This document shows positions 8,901 through 18,219 of a stretch of DNA of 64,000 nucleotides, piece by piece. The stretch lies in the NCBI RefSeq assembly GCF_003014755.1, contig NZ_PYAW01000003.1:186001-250000 (forward strand), in the 5' to 3' direction. Position 1 is the stretch's first letter. Every line of letters begins with the position of its first letter. The notes beneath the pieces were generated by a model. It was not told where the DNA came from. It ran no database searches and saw nothing but the letters and a program-made list of their open reading frames with translations. The DNA is from Chitinophaga niastensis. Its GTDB lineage: Bacteria > Bacteroidota > Bacteroidia > Chitinophagales > Chitinophagaceae. A program made the position numbers and the translations under genes.

Positions 8901-10076
8901 GTCATCTTTAACCTGCTTTCCAACGCTTTTAAATTTACACCCGAGCAAGGCAGTATATCCGTTAACGTTAGCTACCGCGAGGCTTCCGCGCAATTAGTAA
9001 TAGCGGTGAAAGACAATGGAATAGGTATCCCGCTGGAAAAGCAGGATCATATCTTTGAGCGTTTCTTCCAGCATGAAGTCCCCGGCTCCATGATGAACCA
9101 GGGCAGTGGTATTGGCTTGTCTATTACGCGGGAGTTTATAAAAATGCATGGTGGCAGCATTACCGTAGACAGTGCCCCGGAAATGGGAAGTTGCTTTACC
9201 GTTATCTTGCCAGTAAAAACCACTACAGCAGCCGCTCCCGGAGAAATGCAGGAAACCATCCGTGTATTACCGGAACCTGCAACAGTAGCCCCCACTCTTG
9301 CTGTGGCAAACAATCAAAGTAAAAAACCGGTCATCTTACTGGTAGAAGATAATGAAGATTTCCGCTTCTATCTCAAAGATAACCTGGGGCAATACTTCCA
9401 GATCATAACAGCAGAGAACGGGCTGGCGGCCTGGAAAATATTGCAGCACACCCTTCCTCACCTGATAGTGAGCGATATTGCCATGCCTGAAATGGATGGG
9501 CTGGAGCTTTGTAAAAAAATCCGTGCGCAGCAGCGTACCGCGCACCTGCCGCTGATAATGCTCACTGCCCGGGCAGAAGAAGCCCAGCAATTGGAAGCGT
9601 TGGAAACTGGCGCCACAGATTATATTACCAAGCCCTTTAACTTTGAAGTATTATTATCCCGCATCAAAAATATTATTTCCCAGCAGTCATCCTTGCGTGA
9701 TACTTTCCGGCAGCATATAACAGCCAATCCCAGCGAAGTGGCCATTTCTTCTGCTGATGAGCAGTTTGTGCAGCAGGCGTTGCAGATCGTTGAAAAAAAC
9801 ATCTCTAATCCTGATTTCTCTGTAGAGGAATTGAGTAAGGCATTATTTATGAGCCGCGTATCTGTTTACAAAAAAATATTATCGCTGACCGGTAAGTCGC
9901 CTATAGAATTCATCCGTAGTATCCGCCTGAAAAGGGCTGCGCAACTGCTGGAGAAAAGTCAGCTTACTGTAGCAGAGGTAGCCTATGAAGTAGGATTTAA
10001 TAACCCGAAATACTTTACAAAGTATTTTAAGATGGAGTATAATGTGCTGCCATCTGTATATGGAAAGAAGAAATAA
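5979..10076 (+). CDS. Hybrid two-component system regulator (HTCS)
   Basis: The 1365-residue one-protein phosphorelay senses a periplasmic glycan fragment and activates the adjacent utilisation locus. Order: signal peptide; about 14 Reg_prop beta-propeller repeats (LWIGT/IWIGT motifs, about 25-690); Y_Y_Y domain (about 695-795); one transmembrane helix (about 811-830); HisKA with His866 in SHEFRTPL; HATPase with DNGIGIP and GSGIGL; receiver with Asp1166 in SDIAMPEMDG; C-terminal AraC-type HTH (about 1263-1363). ATG 5979 is preferred to the in-frame GTG 5973 because AAGG at 5966-5969 is 9 nt from the ATG. Its target is most likely the GH31-SusC-SusD-lipoprotein set downstream. Confidence 0.95.
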   Translation: MRKRALFFILFLLLTKVMWGQTLSYQFNRIDINQGLSNNQVNCILKDSSGFMWIGTVSGLNRFDGYSFNVFQHDLRDSASLSDNAVNKIMAGPGQQLWIQTRSGINIFDPVSTRFNRRPETVLQQWGIPGNTITDIVKDKTGQYWFLHPFAGIYIINSRNKPEKLVHTADTTTIATNSVSAMIPDKAGDYWLLHSNGILEKMEARSHRIVYRNNTLVRPDLSTSAWSLVMDNDGDLWLFQSKEDNGVYYFHVSQHSFQHIDQSTPGLALNNNIVRGIVPDNNGLVWIGTDHGGVNIINKKEHSIRYIENIGDDNRSLSQNSITTLYKDNTGIIWIGTFKKGLNYYHEHMVKFPLYQYQTYSRNSLPYNDVNRFVEDARGNLWIGTNGGGLIYFDRSRNTFTSYKHEAGNENSISGNVIVSLWIDHAQQLWIGTYFGGLDRFDGTRFVHYKHDPANSNSISDNSIWEVLEDRQHRLWVGTLNGGLNVMDPVTHQFHQFTSKEIPSRYISALLEDKQGNLWIGTSDGLDVHNGKTGAFTHYSNAPATRGSLSHNNVVCIFEDSQGRIWVGTREGLDLFNPGSNNFRTFRKEDGLPDNSVLNILEANDHSLWMSTPNGLSSLTIKPGANAKGYTYQFKNYDESDGLQGKEFNENAALKTSRGELIFGGGNGFNLFYPNAITVNSNVPPVVLTDLQIFNKSIRPGEKINGRVLLSAAIPETRSITLQHGENVFSLEFASLNYFHPEKNRYAYMLEGFSKDWLYTDGLQRKATFTNLDPGEYTFRVKASNNDGVWNEQGLTLQIRVLPPFWKTWPAFLLYVLLILGALLLAHKLILERERLKFRMEQQSQEATRMHELDTLKIRFFTNVSHEFRTPLSLIIAPLEKIIKQTTEGGVKAQLELMQRNARRLLNLVNQLLDFRKMEVQEIKLHANEGDMVDFVKELTGSFSDLSDKKHIQLAFQSDVQELKMLYDGDKIEKVIFNLLSNAFKFTPEQGSISVNVSYREASAQLVIAVKDNGIGIPLEKQDHIFERFFQHEVPGSMMNQGSGIGLSITREFIKMHGGSITVDSAPEMGSCFTVILPVKTTTAAAPGEMQETIRVLPEPATVAPTLAVANNQSKKPVILLVEDNEDFRFYLKDNLGQYFQIITAENGLAAWKILQHTLPHLIVSDIAMPEMDGLELCKKIRAQQRTAHLPLIMLTARAEEAQQLEALETGATDYITKPFNFEVLLSRIKNIISQQSSLRDTFRQHITANPSEVAISSADEQFVQQALQIVEKNISNPDFSVEELSKALFMSRVSVYKKILSLTGKSPIEFIRSIRLKRAAQLLEKSQLTVAEVAYEVGFNNPKYFTKYFKMEYNVLPSVYGKKK

Positions 10077-10144
10077 GCCCGTAAATCAACAAATGCACCC
10101 CTTTAAATAACGAAATCCCCTCCTTCCCTCCCGAAGACAATGGA

Positions 10145-10152
10145 TAATTTTG
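10145..10152 (+). promoter_or_regulatory. -7 box TAATTTTG before the small membrane ORF
   Basis: TAATTTTG matches TAnnTTTG. Transcription would start near 10158, about 19 nt before the ATG of the 34-codon ORF at 10177. No clear -33 element is visible. Confidence 0.35.
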
Positions 10153-10176
10153 TGCTATTGATTATCTAACCAACTT

Positions 10177-10281
10177 ATGTTCAAGCAAAACTACAAGAAG
10201 AGCAGCCATATATACCTGATCATCGAAATCATGCTGTATTGTTTAATCACAGTAGCTATCATCGGATTATTATTACTATAA
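10177..10281 (+). CDS. Candidate 34-residue single-pass membrane peptide
   Basis: The frame encodes a basic N-terminus (MFKQNYKKSSH) followed by an uninterrupted hydrophobic segment of about 22 residues (IYLIIEIML...GLLLL) and a stop. This is the composition of a bacterial small membrane protein. It sits in the 475-nt gap between the HTCS and GH31 genes, behind a TAnnTTTG box. No ribosome binding site is evident, which is common in this phylum. No family is recognised. It could be chance, but a random frame this short is rarely so cleanly amphipathic. The rest of the gap (10282-10551) holds only the weak box at 10440. Confidence 0.35.
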   Translation: MFKQNYKKSSHIYLIIEIMLYCLITVAIIGLLLL

Positions 10282-10439
10282 CCATTTTTAAATCAACTCT
10301 TTGCAAACGTATCTATTCGTGTCAGTTTAACATTTTATACCCTTACCGCTATCAATCTGATCCCCCACTGCTGTTGGCAGTTAACATAATCACCCTACAT
10401 CTAAAACATACCCGTACCCTGCGTTTGCATAGCACCGTT

Positions 10440-10447
10440 TATTTTTG
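10440..10447 (+). promoter_or_regulatory. Possible -7 box TATTTTTG upstream of the GH31 gene
   Basis: TATTTTTG matches TAnnTTTG about 105 nt before the GH31 ATG. The nearest upstream TTTG (10424-10427) is only 12 nt away, too close for a -33 element. This fits a promoter that needs an activator such as the HTCS, but the match may be accidental. Confidence 0.25.
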
Positions 10448-10551
10448 TTTTCACACGTTTTGAAATTAAACACGTTTTGAAAAAACAGCTGCATGCACCA
10501 CAAACATGCATGATAACAACCACGCACAACCAATAGAAAAATTCCATTTAT

Positions 10552-13401
10552 ATGCAGACAAAGAGGACGATATCGCTCGTATTATTCACGTTATTGACTT
10601 CCTGGTGTTATGCCGGGCAGGTAGATAAACTGGCCGATGGCTTATTGATACATTTAAAACAACCTGCACATAATGGCGCCAGACAGGTAAAATTACAGGT
10701 GATCTCCGATAAAGTGATCCATGTAAGTGCTACTGCCGGCGATAATTTTAACGGATCTCCCAGCCTGATGGCCGTGGATGTTCATTGTAATGCAGTGAAA
10801 TGGGATTCAGAGGAAAACAATGAAACAGTGGTTTTGAAAACTAATAGTCTCACTGCCAGTGTGGCGCTGAATACCGGTGAAGTGGTATTCAGCGATAAGG
10901 ACGGACATATCCTGTTACAGGAACAACGCGGTGGCGGCAAAACATTTGCCCCGGTAATCATTGATAATAAACAGTTATACCGCATACAACAGGTGTTTGA
11001 ATCTCCTGCCAATGAAGCCTTTTACGGACTGGGGCAACACCAGACCGGTTTAATGAACTATAAAAACCAGGACGTAGACCTCACCCAATACAACTCTGTA
11101 GCGGCAGTGCCTTTTGTGGTATCCAACCGTCATTATGGGATATTATGGGATAACTACTCCATTACCCGTTTTGGTGATGACCGTGCTTACGATCAGTTGT
11201 CTGCTTTACACTTAACCACCACCGATGGTAAGTCAGGCGGGCTAACGGCCGTATACGCTGACCGTTATAATAATACTGTTTACCTGCAATCTGTAGAAGA
11301 TAAAATAGACTATGGCTTTCTAAATTTACTGGGAAACCTCCCTGCAGCTTTTCCGATGGTAAAAGGAAAAGTTACCTGGGAAGGCACTGTGAATGCCGAT
11401 GAAAATGGTGAGTATAAATTTTTCATGTCCACTTCCGGTTATACCAAAGTATGGATAGACGGGCAGTTGAAGTTGGACAAGTGGCGGGAAAGCTGGAATC
11501 CGGGCGCTTCTGTATTTCATCATCCGCTTAAAAAGGGTCAGCCAGCAACCATTAAAGTAGAATGGATCCCGGAAACTGCGCAGTCGTTTATTTCACTCAA
11601 ATTCCTTTCGCCTACTCCTGCCGCGCTGCAAAACAAGATGGCGTTGACTTCCGAAGCCGGTGAAAAAATAGATTACTACTTCATGTACGGCAACAACATG
11701 GATGAAGTGATCAGTGGGTATCGGCAGGTGACCGGCAAAGCTACTATGATACCACGCTGGGCACTAGGTTTCTGGCAAAGCCGGGAACGGTATAAAACAC
11801 AGGATGAAATTGAAAATACAGTAGCCACCTTCCGTGAAAAGAAAATACCGCTGGACAATATTGTACTGGACTGGAGCTACTGGAAACAGGATGAATGGGG
11901 TAGCCAACAGTTTGACCCCAGCCGCTTTCCCAATCCAGCTGCAATGATTGAAACGCTGCACAAAAAATACAATGCGCATTTCATGATTTCTGTATGGCCT
12001 AAATTCTATGAAGGCATTGACAACTACAAATTGTTTGATAACAAAAACTGGTTATACAAACAGAATATCAAAAATAAACAACACGACTGGATAGGTAACG
12101 GTTACGTATCTACGTTTTATGACGCTTTTAATCCGGAAGCCCGTAAGCTGTTCTGGAACCTGATCAACAAAAACCTTTTCAGTAAAGGCGTAGATGCCTG
12201 GTGGCTGGATGCTACAGAGCCGGATATCTTATCCAATGCTTCCATCGAAGACCGTAAAACACTGATGAATCCTACGGCATTAGGTTCTTCTACCCAATAC
12301 TTCAATACCTATGCATTAGTAAACGCTAAAGGTATTTATGAAGGGCAGCGTGCCACCAGTCCTGATCAGCGTGTATTTATACTTACCCGTTCTGCTTATG
12401 CCGGGTTACAACGTTATGCAGCGGCTACCTGGAGCGGTGATGTGGCGGCTACTTTCGAAGAGTTAAGCAGACAAATACCTGCAGGATTAAATTTTTGTAT
12501 GTCTGGTTTGCCTTACTGGACTACCGACATCGGCGGTTTTTTTGTAGAAGATAAATATGACAAGCCTAATCCGCAGGGTGCAGCGCAGGAAGAATGGAGA
12601 GAATTAAATACACGGTGGTTTCAGTATGGCGCCTTTTGCCCGTTGTTCCGCTCCCATGGACAGTTTCCTTATCGCGAGATGTTTAACATAGCGCCAGACA
12701 GCAGTGTAGCGTATCAGTCTATGCTGTATTATGACAAGCTGCGTTACCGCTTGCTGCCTTATATCTACTCACTGGCCGGCAGCACTTACCATCACGACTA
12801 TACGATTATGCGTGCGTTACCAATGGATTATGATAAAGACACCACTGTATTGAATATCCGCGACCAGTTTATGTTTGGACCAGCATTACTGGTAAATCCG
12901 GTAACGCAGTACCAGGCACGCAGCCGCGCATTGTACCTGCCCGCAGGCAATGGCTGGTATGATTTCTACACCGGGAAATACCTGGCCGGCGGACAATATA
13001 TTAATGCAGCTGCGCCGCTGTCGAGAATGCCCTTGTATGTAAAAGAAGGCGCTATACTCCCCGTGGGGCCTGCATTACAGTATACCGATGAGCGCAAAGC
13101 TGACACGATTCAACTGTATGTATATACCGGAAAGGATGGTGAGTTTACATTGTATGAAGATGAAAATACTAATTACCAATATGAAAAAGGAGTGTTCAGC
13201 AATATTACTTTTCGTTGGAATGAAGCAGTGCAAACCCTTACTATTGGCCGTAGGGAAGGTAATTTTCCCGGTATGTTAAAACAAAGATATTTCCGCATTA
13301 TCTATATCGGTAAAAATAAGCCGGTAACCCCTGATGTGGTTACCCCGGCAGGTGAAATGACAACATATAATGGAATAGCAAAAACGGTCCGGGCCTTCTG
13401 A
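10552..13401 (+). CDS. GH31 glycoside hydrolase with PA14 insert (alpha-xylosidase type)
   Basis: The 949-residue exported enzyme has a signal peptide, an N-terminal beta domain, a PA14-like insertion (about 245-355, GKVTWEGTVNADENGEYKF), a GH31 barrel and C-terminal beta domains. Predicted nucleophile Asp553 lies in DAWWLDATEPD; predicted acid/base is Asp630 in TWSGDV. The PA14 insertion and the WWLDATEP form resemble characterised alpha-xylosidases from xyloglucan loci, so removal of non-reducing alpha-xylose (or alpha-glucose) is the likely reaction. It is the first gene after the HTCS and lies 89 nt before SusC, making it the only enzyme of this locus. GH31 is certain; the substrate is inferred. 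Confidence 0.9.
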   Translation: MQTKRTISLVLFTLLTSWCYAGQVDKLADGLLIHLKQPAHNGARQVKLQVISDKVIHVSATAGDNFNGSPSLMAVDVHCNAVKWDSEENNETVVLKTNSLTASVALNTGEVVFSDKDGHILLQEQRGGGKTFAPVIIDNKQLYRIQQVFESPANEAFYGLGQHQTGLMNYKNQDVDLTQYNSVAAVPFVVSNRHYGILWDNYSITRFGDDRAYDQLSALHLTTTDGKSGGLTAVYADRYNNTVYLQSVEDKIDYGFLNLLGNLPAAFPMVKGKVTWEGTVNADENGEYKFFMSTSGYTKVWIDGQLKLDKWRESWNPGASVFHHPLKKGQPATIKVEWIPETAQSFISLKFLSPTPAALQNKMALTSEAGEKIDYYFMYGNNMDEVISGYRQVTGKATMIPRWALGFWQSRERYKTQDEIENTVATFREKKIPLDNIVLDWSYWKQDEWGSQQFDPSRFPNPAAMIETLHKKYNAHFMISVWPKFYEGIDNYKLFDNKNWLYKQNIKNKQHDWIGNGYVSTFYDAFNPEARKLFWNLINKNLFSKGVDAWWLDATEPDILSNASIEDRKTLMNPTALGSSTQYFNTYALVNAKGIYEGQRATSPDQRVFILTRSAYAGLQRYAAATWSGDVAATFEELSRQIPAGLNFCMSGLPYWTTDIGGFFVEDKYDKPNPQGAAQEEWRELNTRWFQYGAFCPLFRSHGQFPYREMFNIAPDSSVAYQSMLYYDKLRYRLLPYIYSLAGSTYHHDYTIMRALPMDYDKDTTVLNIRDQFMFGPALLVNPVTQYQARSRALYLPAGNGWYDFYTGKYLAGGQYINAAAPLSRMPLYVKEGAILPVGPALQYTDERKADTIQLYVYTGKDGEFTLYEDENTNYQYEKGVFSNITFRWNEAVQTLTIGRREGNFPGMLKQRYFRIIYIGKNKPVTPDVVTPAGEMTTYNGIAKTVRAF

Positions 13402-13490
13402 CCCGGACTCATTTCTATCGGCAACAAAGTCCACGATCACTGAAATATATATTATTCAACCACCTATCGCCTTAATAAAACACGTTAAAC

Positions 13491-16400
13491 ATGAAAATCT
13501 GGTACACTATCAGCAATTTTTTTCCACGGCATTCCGTCCTCCGGACGATTGCTGCCTGCAGCCTGGCTGCCGCTGCTCCGCCGGCGTTGCATGCAGCTGC
13601 ATATAATGGCAAGGCATATACGTTGCCTGTAAAACAAACGCTCACGGGCAGGGTCTTGGATGCAAAAAACGGCAGTCCTTTACCTGGCGTAAATATTTTA
13701 ATAAAAGGTACCACGCGCGGTGCAGTGAGTGGTGCAGATGGTTCGTTTGCCATACAGGCGGATCCCGGTGAGATAATCGTGGTTTCCCTGGTTGGTTATA
13801 ACAAACAGGAGCTACAGGTGAAGGGACTCACGCAAATGACTATACGCCTGACAGTATCCTCCACCGGATTGGATGAGCTGGTAGTAGTAGGTTATGGCGC
13901 ACAGAAGAAAAAAGTGGTAACAGGTGCAACTGTGCATCTCAGCAATGATGACCTGGTAAAAAATCATAGTGTAAGTGTAGAGCAATCGTTACAGGGACAG
14001 GTGCCAGGTGTACAGGTAACGTCCAATTCCGGTCAGCCGGGTGATGCCATGAAGTTTACCATCCGTGGGATTGGCACCAATGGAGATTCCCGTCCGCTTT
14101 ATATTGTGGATGGTTTTCCTGCTGAAGACATCTCCTTTTTAAATCCTTCAGATATTGCGTCTGTAGATGTACTGAAAGATGCTGCTTCTACTGCTATTTA
14201 TGGTACACGCGCTGCAAATGGGCTGGTGATGATCACCACCAAAAAAGGACGTGCAGGTAAAATGAGTGTATCGCTGGATGCTTCTTACGGCTTACAAAAT
14301 CCTGCCCGCAAGCTGGATTTGCTGAATGCGCAACAGTATGGCAACATCATGAATGAAGCCTATATTAATTCCGGCGGTGTTCCTCCATATTCAAAAGATT
14401 CACTCGCCAAACTGGGCGCTGGTACTGATTGGCAGAAGGCAGCTACGCTGAGCAATGCACCCATACAGCATTACAGCCTGGGGCTTTCCGGTGGCAACGA
14501 ACATTCCGTGTTTTCTTCTTCCTTATCCTACCAGGGGCAGCAAGGGATCATGGGTTTGCCCGGCAGATCCAATTTTGAACGAACATCGTTCCGTATCAAT
14601 TCAGAACATAAGTTGTATAAAGACCTGATCAAAACAGGTGAGAACCTAACGTATGCGCATACACGCCAACGGGGCATTGGTACCGGCAATATATACAACA
14701 ACTCCATTCGCGGGTTATTGAATGCCAGTCCTGTTTTCCCGGTGCATAACGCAGATGGCAGCTATGGCAAATCACAAACTGCCACAGATGAAATAAACCC
14801 GATAGGTGCCATTGACTATACACAAAATAACAAAACGATTACAGACAGGCTGATTGGCAATATATTCCTGGACGCTACCATCATCAATGGTTTGACATTC
14901 CGTTCAGAATACGGTATTGATCTCTCCTATAATTATAATAACGCGTTTATCCCGGTGTATGTGCTGGGCGCCAACAACAGCAATCTGCATTCCAGCGCCA
15001 GCCAGGGCATGTATCGTAACCTCACGTGGAACTGGGATAATACCCTTACTTATCAGCGTACATTCGGCAAACATAATATCAACCTGATGGTGGGTACTGC
15101 AGCCAAAAAATACGAAGGATATAATGTGGGCGGTAGTATGACTGATCTTATCATTGCTGATTTTGATCATGCGGTTATCAGTAATGGCAGAAACGACAGT
15201 ACCCGTAAGGTATATGGTACCAGGAGTACCAACGCACTGCAATCTTACTTTAGCAGGGTGCTTTACAGCTTTAATGAAAAATATTTACTCACAGCATCGT
15301 TGCGCCGCGATGGTTCTACCAGGTTTGGTGCTAATAACCGTTATGGTTATTTCCCTTCTTTTTCTGCGGGCTGGATTGCCACTAACGAATCTTTCCTGCA
15401 TACCAACTGGCTGAACTTCCTCAAGATCCGCGGTGGATGGGGCCAGAACGGGAATGACCGGATAGGCGATTTCAGATATCTCGCTACTGTTAATTCTACC
15501 TACCGTTATTATTATTTTAACGGAGAAAAATCTATTGGTGCCTCTCCGGATAAAATTCCTAATCCTGATCTGAAATGGGAAACTTCTGAACAGGTGGATC
15601 TCGGTTTTGATGCTACGTTACTGAAGGATGTTACCGTAACATTTGACTGGTATCGAAAAACTACCCGCGACTGGCTCGTAACCGCTCCTATCCCTGATCT
15701 GGTGGGTACCGGTGCGCCTACCATCAATGGTGGTAATATTGAAAATAAAGGTATAGAGCTGGGTATTAACTATACCCATCAGTTTGGAGAAGTAACAATT
15801 GGTGTTGGTGGCAACATTGCTTTTAATAAAAATACCGTTATCTCTATCCCTAACCAGGAAGGCGTATTACATCCTTCTTATAATGGTGTATTGTCTTCTA
15901 ATATGGATGAATATTATCGTGCACAGAATGGTATGCCTATTGGTTATTTCTATGGTTTAAAAACAGCCGGCATCTTCCAGAATCAGCAGGAGATAGATGC
16001 TTATACCACTAAAGGCGGTAAAAAAATACAGCCGGATGCAGTACCTGGTGACGTACGTTTTGTGGATCTGAATGGTGATGGTGTAATTGATGGCAGTGAT
16101 AAAACAGAAGTAGGTGATCCGAATCCTAAACAGACATATGGCTTTTCTTTGTCGGCCGCCTGGAGAGGATTTGATCTGTCTGTTTTATTGAATGGTGTGG
16201 GTGGTAATGATATCGTAGATGGTACCAGGGCATATGATCGTTCATACAACAACTACACCACTGCGATCTTTGGCCGCTGGCATGGCGAAGGTACTTCCAA
16301 TACGATGCCCCGTGTAACACTGGGTGATGAGCCAAACAATAACTACCGTCGTTTCTCCGATCTGTATGTACATAACGGTGCGTTTCTCCGTATCAAGAGT

Positions 16401-16619
16401 ATTAACCTGGGATATGATTTAAAGAAGACATTGCTGAAACGTTGGCCCCTAGAACAATTCAGGCTGTATGTTTCCGGATTAAATGTATTTACGTTTACCC
16501 ATTACCGTGGGTTGGATCCTGAAGTAGGTTATGGTATTGATAGCTGGTCGTCTGGTACTGACCTTGGTTATTATCCGCAGCCGAGAACAATTTTATTCGG
16601 TCTTAATGTTAAATTTTAA
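13491..16619 (+). CDS. SusC-family TonB-dependent outer-membrane transporter (no STN domain)
   Basis: The 1042-residue protein has a signal peptide, a carboxypeptidase-regulatory-like beta domain (about 48-125, GRVLDAKNGSPLPGVNI), a TonB-box-like VVVGYG stretch, a plug domain (about 140-260, LYIVDG, SVDVLKDAASTAIYG) and a 22-strand barrel ending in LNVKF. It imports oligosaccharides across the outer membrane with the SusD encoded 12 nt downstream. The absence of an N-terminal STN domain fits control by the HTCS rather than by a FecR/sigma relay. It is part of a GH31-SusC-SusD-lipoprotein operon. Confidence 0.95.
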   Translation: MKIWYTISNFFPRHSVLRTIAACSLAAAAPPALHAAAYNGKAYTLPVKQTLTGRVLDAKNGSPLPGVNILIKGTTRGAVSGADGSFAIQADPGEIIVVSLVGYNKQELQVKGLTQMTIRLTVSSTGLDELVVVGYGAQKKKVVTGATVHLSNDDLVKNHSVSVEQSLQGQVPGVQVTSNSGQPGDAMKFTIRGIGTNGDSRPLYIVDGFPAEDISFLNPSDIASVDVLKDAASTAIYGTRAANGLVMITTKKGRAGKMSVSLDASYGLQNPARKLDLLNAQQYGNIMNEAYINSGGVPPYSKDSLAKLGAGTDWQKAATLSNAPIQHYSLGLSGGNEHSVFSSSLSYQGQQGIMGLPGRSNFERTSFRINSEHKLYKDLIKTGENLTYAHTRQRGIGTGNIYNNSIRGLLNASPVFPVHNADGSYGKSQTATDEINPIGAIDYTQNNKTITDRLIGNIFLDATIINGLTFRSEYGIDLSYNYNNAFIPVYVLGANNSNLHSSASQGMYRNLTWNWDNTLTYQRTFGKHNINLMVGTAAKKYEGYNVGGSMTDLIIADFDHAVISNGRNDSTRKVYGTRSTNALQSYFSRVLYSFNEKYLLTASLRRDGSTRFGANNRYGYFPSFSAGWIATNESFLHTNWLNFLKIRGGWGQNGNDRIGDFRYLATVNSTYRYYYFNGEKSIGASPDKIPNPDLKWETSEQVDLGFDATLLKDVTVTFDWYRKTTRDWLVTAPIPDLVGTGAPTINGGNIENKGIELGINYTHQFGEVTIGVGGNIAFNKNTVISIPNQEGVLHPSYNGVLSSNMDEYYRAQNGMPIGYFYGLKTAGIFQNQQEIDAYTTKGGKKIQPDAVPGDVRFVDLNGDGVIDGSDKTEVGDPNPKQTYGFSLSAAWRGFDLSVLLNGVGGNDIVDGTRAYDRSYNNYTTAIFGRWHGEGTSNTMPRVTLGDEPNNNYRRFSDLYVHNGAFLRIKSINLGYDLKKTLLKRWPLEQFRLYVSGLNVFTFTHYRGLDPEVGYGIDSWSSGTDLGYYPQPRTILFGLNVKF

Positions 16620-16631
16620 ACTCCCGGCATC

Positions 16632-18194
16632 ATGAAAAAAATATTCGCAGCAATTATACTAACCGGGTTAATGAGTTCATGTGGAAAAAAATTCCTGGAA
16701 ACATTACCCGTTGACACCGTTACAGAAGATGATTTTTACAAGACGCCTGCCGATGCCTACCAGGCTTTGGTATCCGCCTACAGCGTACTTAACTGGGATG
16801 GCTATGGCAATATTGCACTAACGTCTGAAATTGCCTCTGATGATTGTTTTGGTGGTGGCGGTAATTCGGATAACGGATGGAACCAATGGGACAAGAGCAT
16901 TAAAATGAATGACCTTAACAGTGCTGCATGGACCAAGTATTTTACCGGCATTTACCGGGCTAATGTTTTCCTGCAAAACATTGATAAGGTAAAATTCAAT
17001 GGTGACGATGCTACTAAAAAACGTTACACCGCGGAGGCGCATTTCCTGCGGGCTTACTATTACTTTGACCTGGTACGCATGTTTGGTAATGTACCACTGC
17101 TGACCAAACCACTGGAACCGGGTAATTACAATATCCCGCAAACCAGCGCAGACAGTGTATACAGTTTGATAGCCAGTGATCTGAAACAGGCAGCAGCTGA
17201 TCTTGCCCCCACTCCTTATGCGGGTATTCCTAAGGGAGAATCCGGCAGGGCTTCCAAATGGGCCGCAGAAGCGTTGCTGGGCCGTGTGTTCCTTTATTAT
17301 ACCGGTTATTACAACAAGCCGGATATAGCAGGCGTATTTACGCAAACAGATGCCATTGCAGCGATAGAAGACGTGATTAATAACAGTGGTTACAGCCTGG
17401 TACCTAAATACAATAATTTATTCCGGGCATCAGCTGAAAGCACCACTGCTTATGCGGGTCAGAATAACCAGGAGGGCGTGTTTACCATCCAGTATACTTA
17501 TCTGGGCATGGGTGATCAGAACCAGAATAATGGTAACCGCGTACAGGTAATGATCGGTATCCGCGGACAAGTACTAGCCCCCTATTACAAAGGCTGGGGC
17601 GCGGCCACCGTGAATGAAGCGTTATATCATTCCTTCGCGCCCGGCGACAGCAGGCAAAGTGCGTCTGTTATCTCTGTTGACGGAGAAGGGTTTACCAGTG
17701 CTTATGCCAAAGGAGATCAGGCGATGTACACGGGTTACTTCTGCAAAAAATATACACCGTTAAAAGATAAAAACGCGGATGATCTGGGTGGCAGTTTCCA
17801 GTGGGACAACTTCGATAATTATATGGTGATCCGGTTTGCTGATGTATTGCTGATGGGTGCTGAACTGAACCTGGCTGCCAATGCCGGTAAAGCACAGCAA
17901 TACCTGGATAAGGTGCGTGACCGTGCTTTCCATGATCAAGCACATCGTATTACACTTAGCAGCAAGGTGCAGATAATGGATGAGCGCAGACTGGAATTAT
18001 CGCTGGAAGGCCAGCGTTACTGGGATCTGCTGCGTCAGGGTACGGCGGTGGCCAAACAGTCTATAGACAATACGTCTGCTAACCCACAATTTAATGTGAG
18101 CTTCCGTACAGCAACGAATGGATTATTTTCTATTCCGGAAACGCAGATCAATCTTTCCAATGGCACACTCAAACAAAATAAAGGCTGGGAATAA
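16632..18194 (+). CDS. SusD-family glycan-binding lipoprotein
   Basis: The 520-residue surface lipoprotein has lipobox cysteine Cys17 (LMSSC-GKKFLE). The helical TPR-like SusD fold is recognisable: FYKTPADAYQALVSAY near the N-terminus, AEAHFLRAYYYFDLVRMFGNVPL in the middle, and RFADVLLMGAELNLAA plus a C-terminal DERRLELSLEGQRYWDLLRQG. It caps the SusC barrel and captures oligosaccharide. The gene is 12 nt behind susC and 25 nt ahead of the next lipoprotein gene. Confidence 0.95.
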   Translation: MKKIFAAIILTGLMSSCGKKFLETLPVDTVTEDDFYKTPADAYQALVSAYSVLNWDGYGNIALTSEIASDDCFGGGGNSDNGWNQWDKSIKMNDLNSAAWTKYFTGIYRANVFLQNIDKVKFNGDDATKKRYTAEAHFLRAYYYFDLVRMFGNVPLLTKPLEPGNYNIPQTSADSVYSLIASDLKQAAADLAPTPYAGIPKGESGRASKWAAEALLGRVFLYYTGYYNKPDIAGVFTQTDAIAAIEDVINNSGYSLVPKYNNLFRASAESTTAYAGQNNQEGVFTIQYTYLGMGDQNQNNGNRVQVMIGIRGQVLAPYYKGWGAATVNEALYHSFAPGDSRQSASVISVDGEGFTSAYAKGDQAMYTGYFCKKYTPLKDKNADDLGGSFQWDNFDNYMVIRFADVLLMGAELNLAANAGKAQQYLDKVRDRAFHDQAHRITLSSKVQIMDERRLELSLEGQRYWDLLRQGTAVAKQSIDNTSANPQFNVSFRTATNGLFSIPETQINLSNGTLKQNKGWE

Positions 18195-18219
18195 TATCCA
18201 CTTTAAAAACTTTTTCCAC

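Noticed and set aside
10239-10463. A 74-codon plus-strand frame in the HTCS-GH31 gap
   Set aside because: The composition is unlike a protein of this genome (His/Tyr/Leu-rich, no motif) and it overlaps the better small membrane ORF. Kept as non-coding.
18118-18219. N-terminal extension of the lipoprotein gene into susD
   Set aside because: The extended start would overlap susD and place 34 charged residues before the lipoprotein signal; ATG 18220 gives a normal lipobox.
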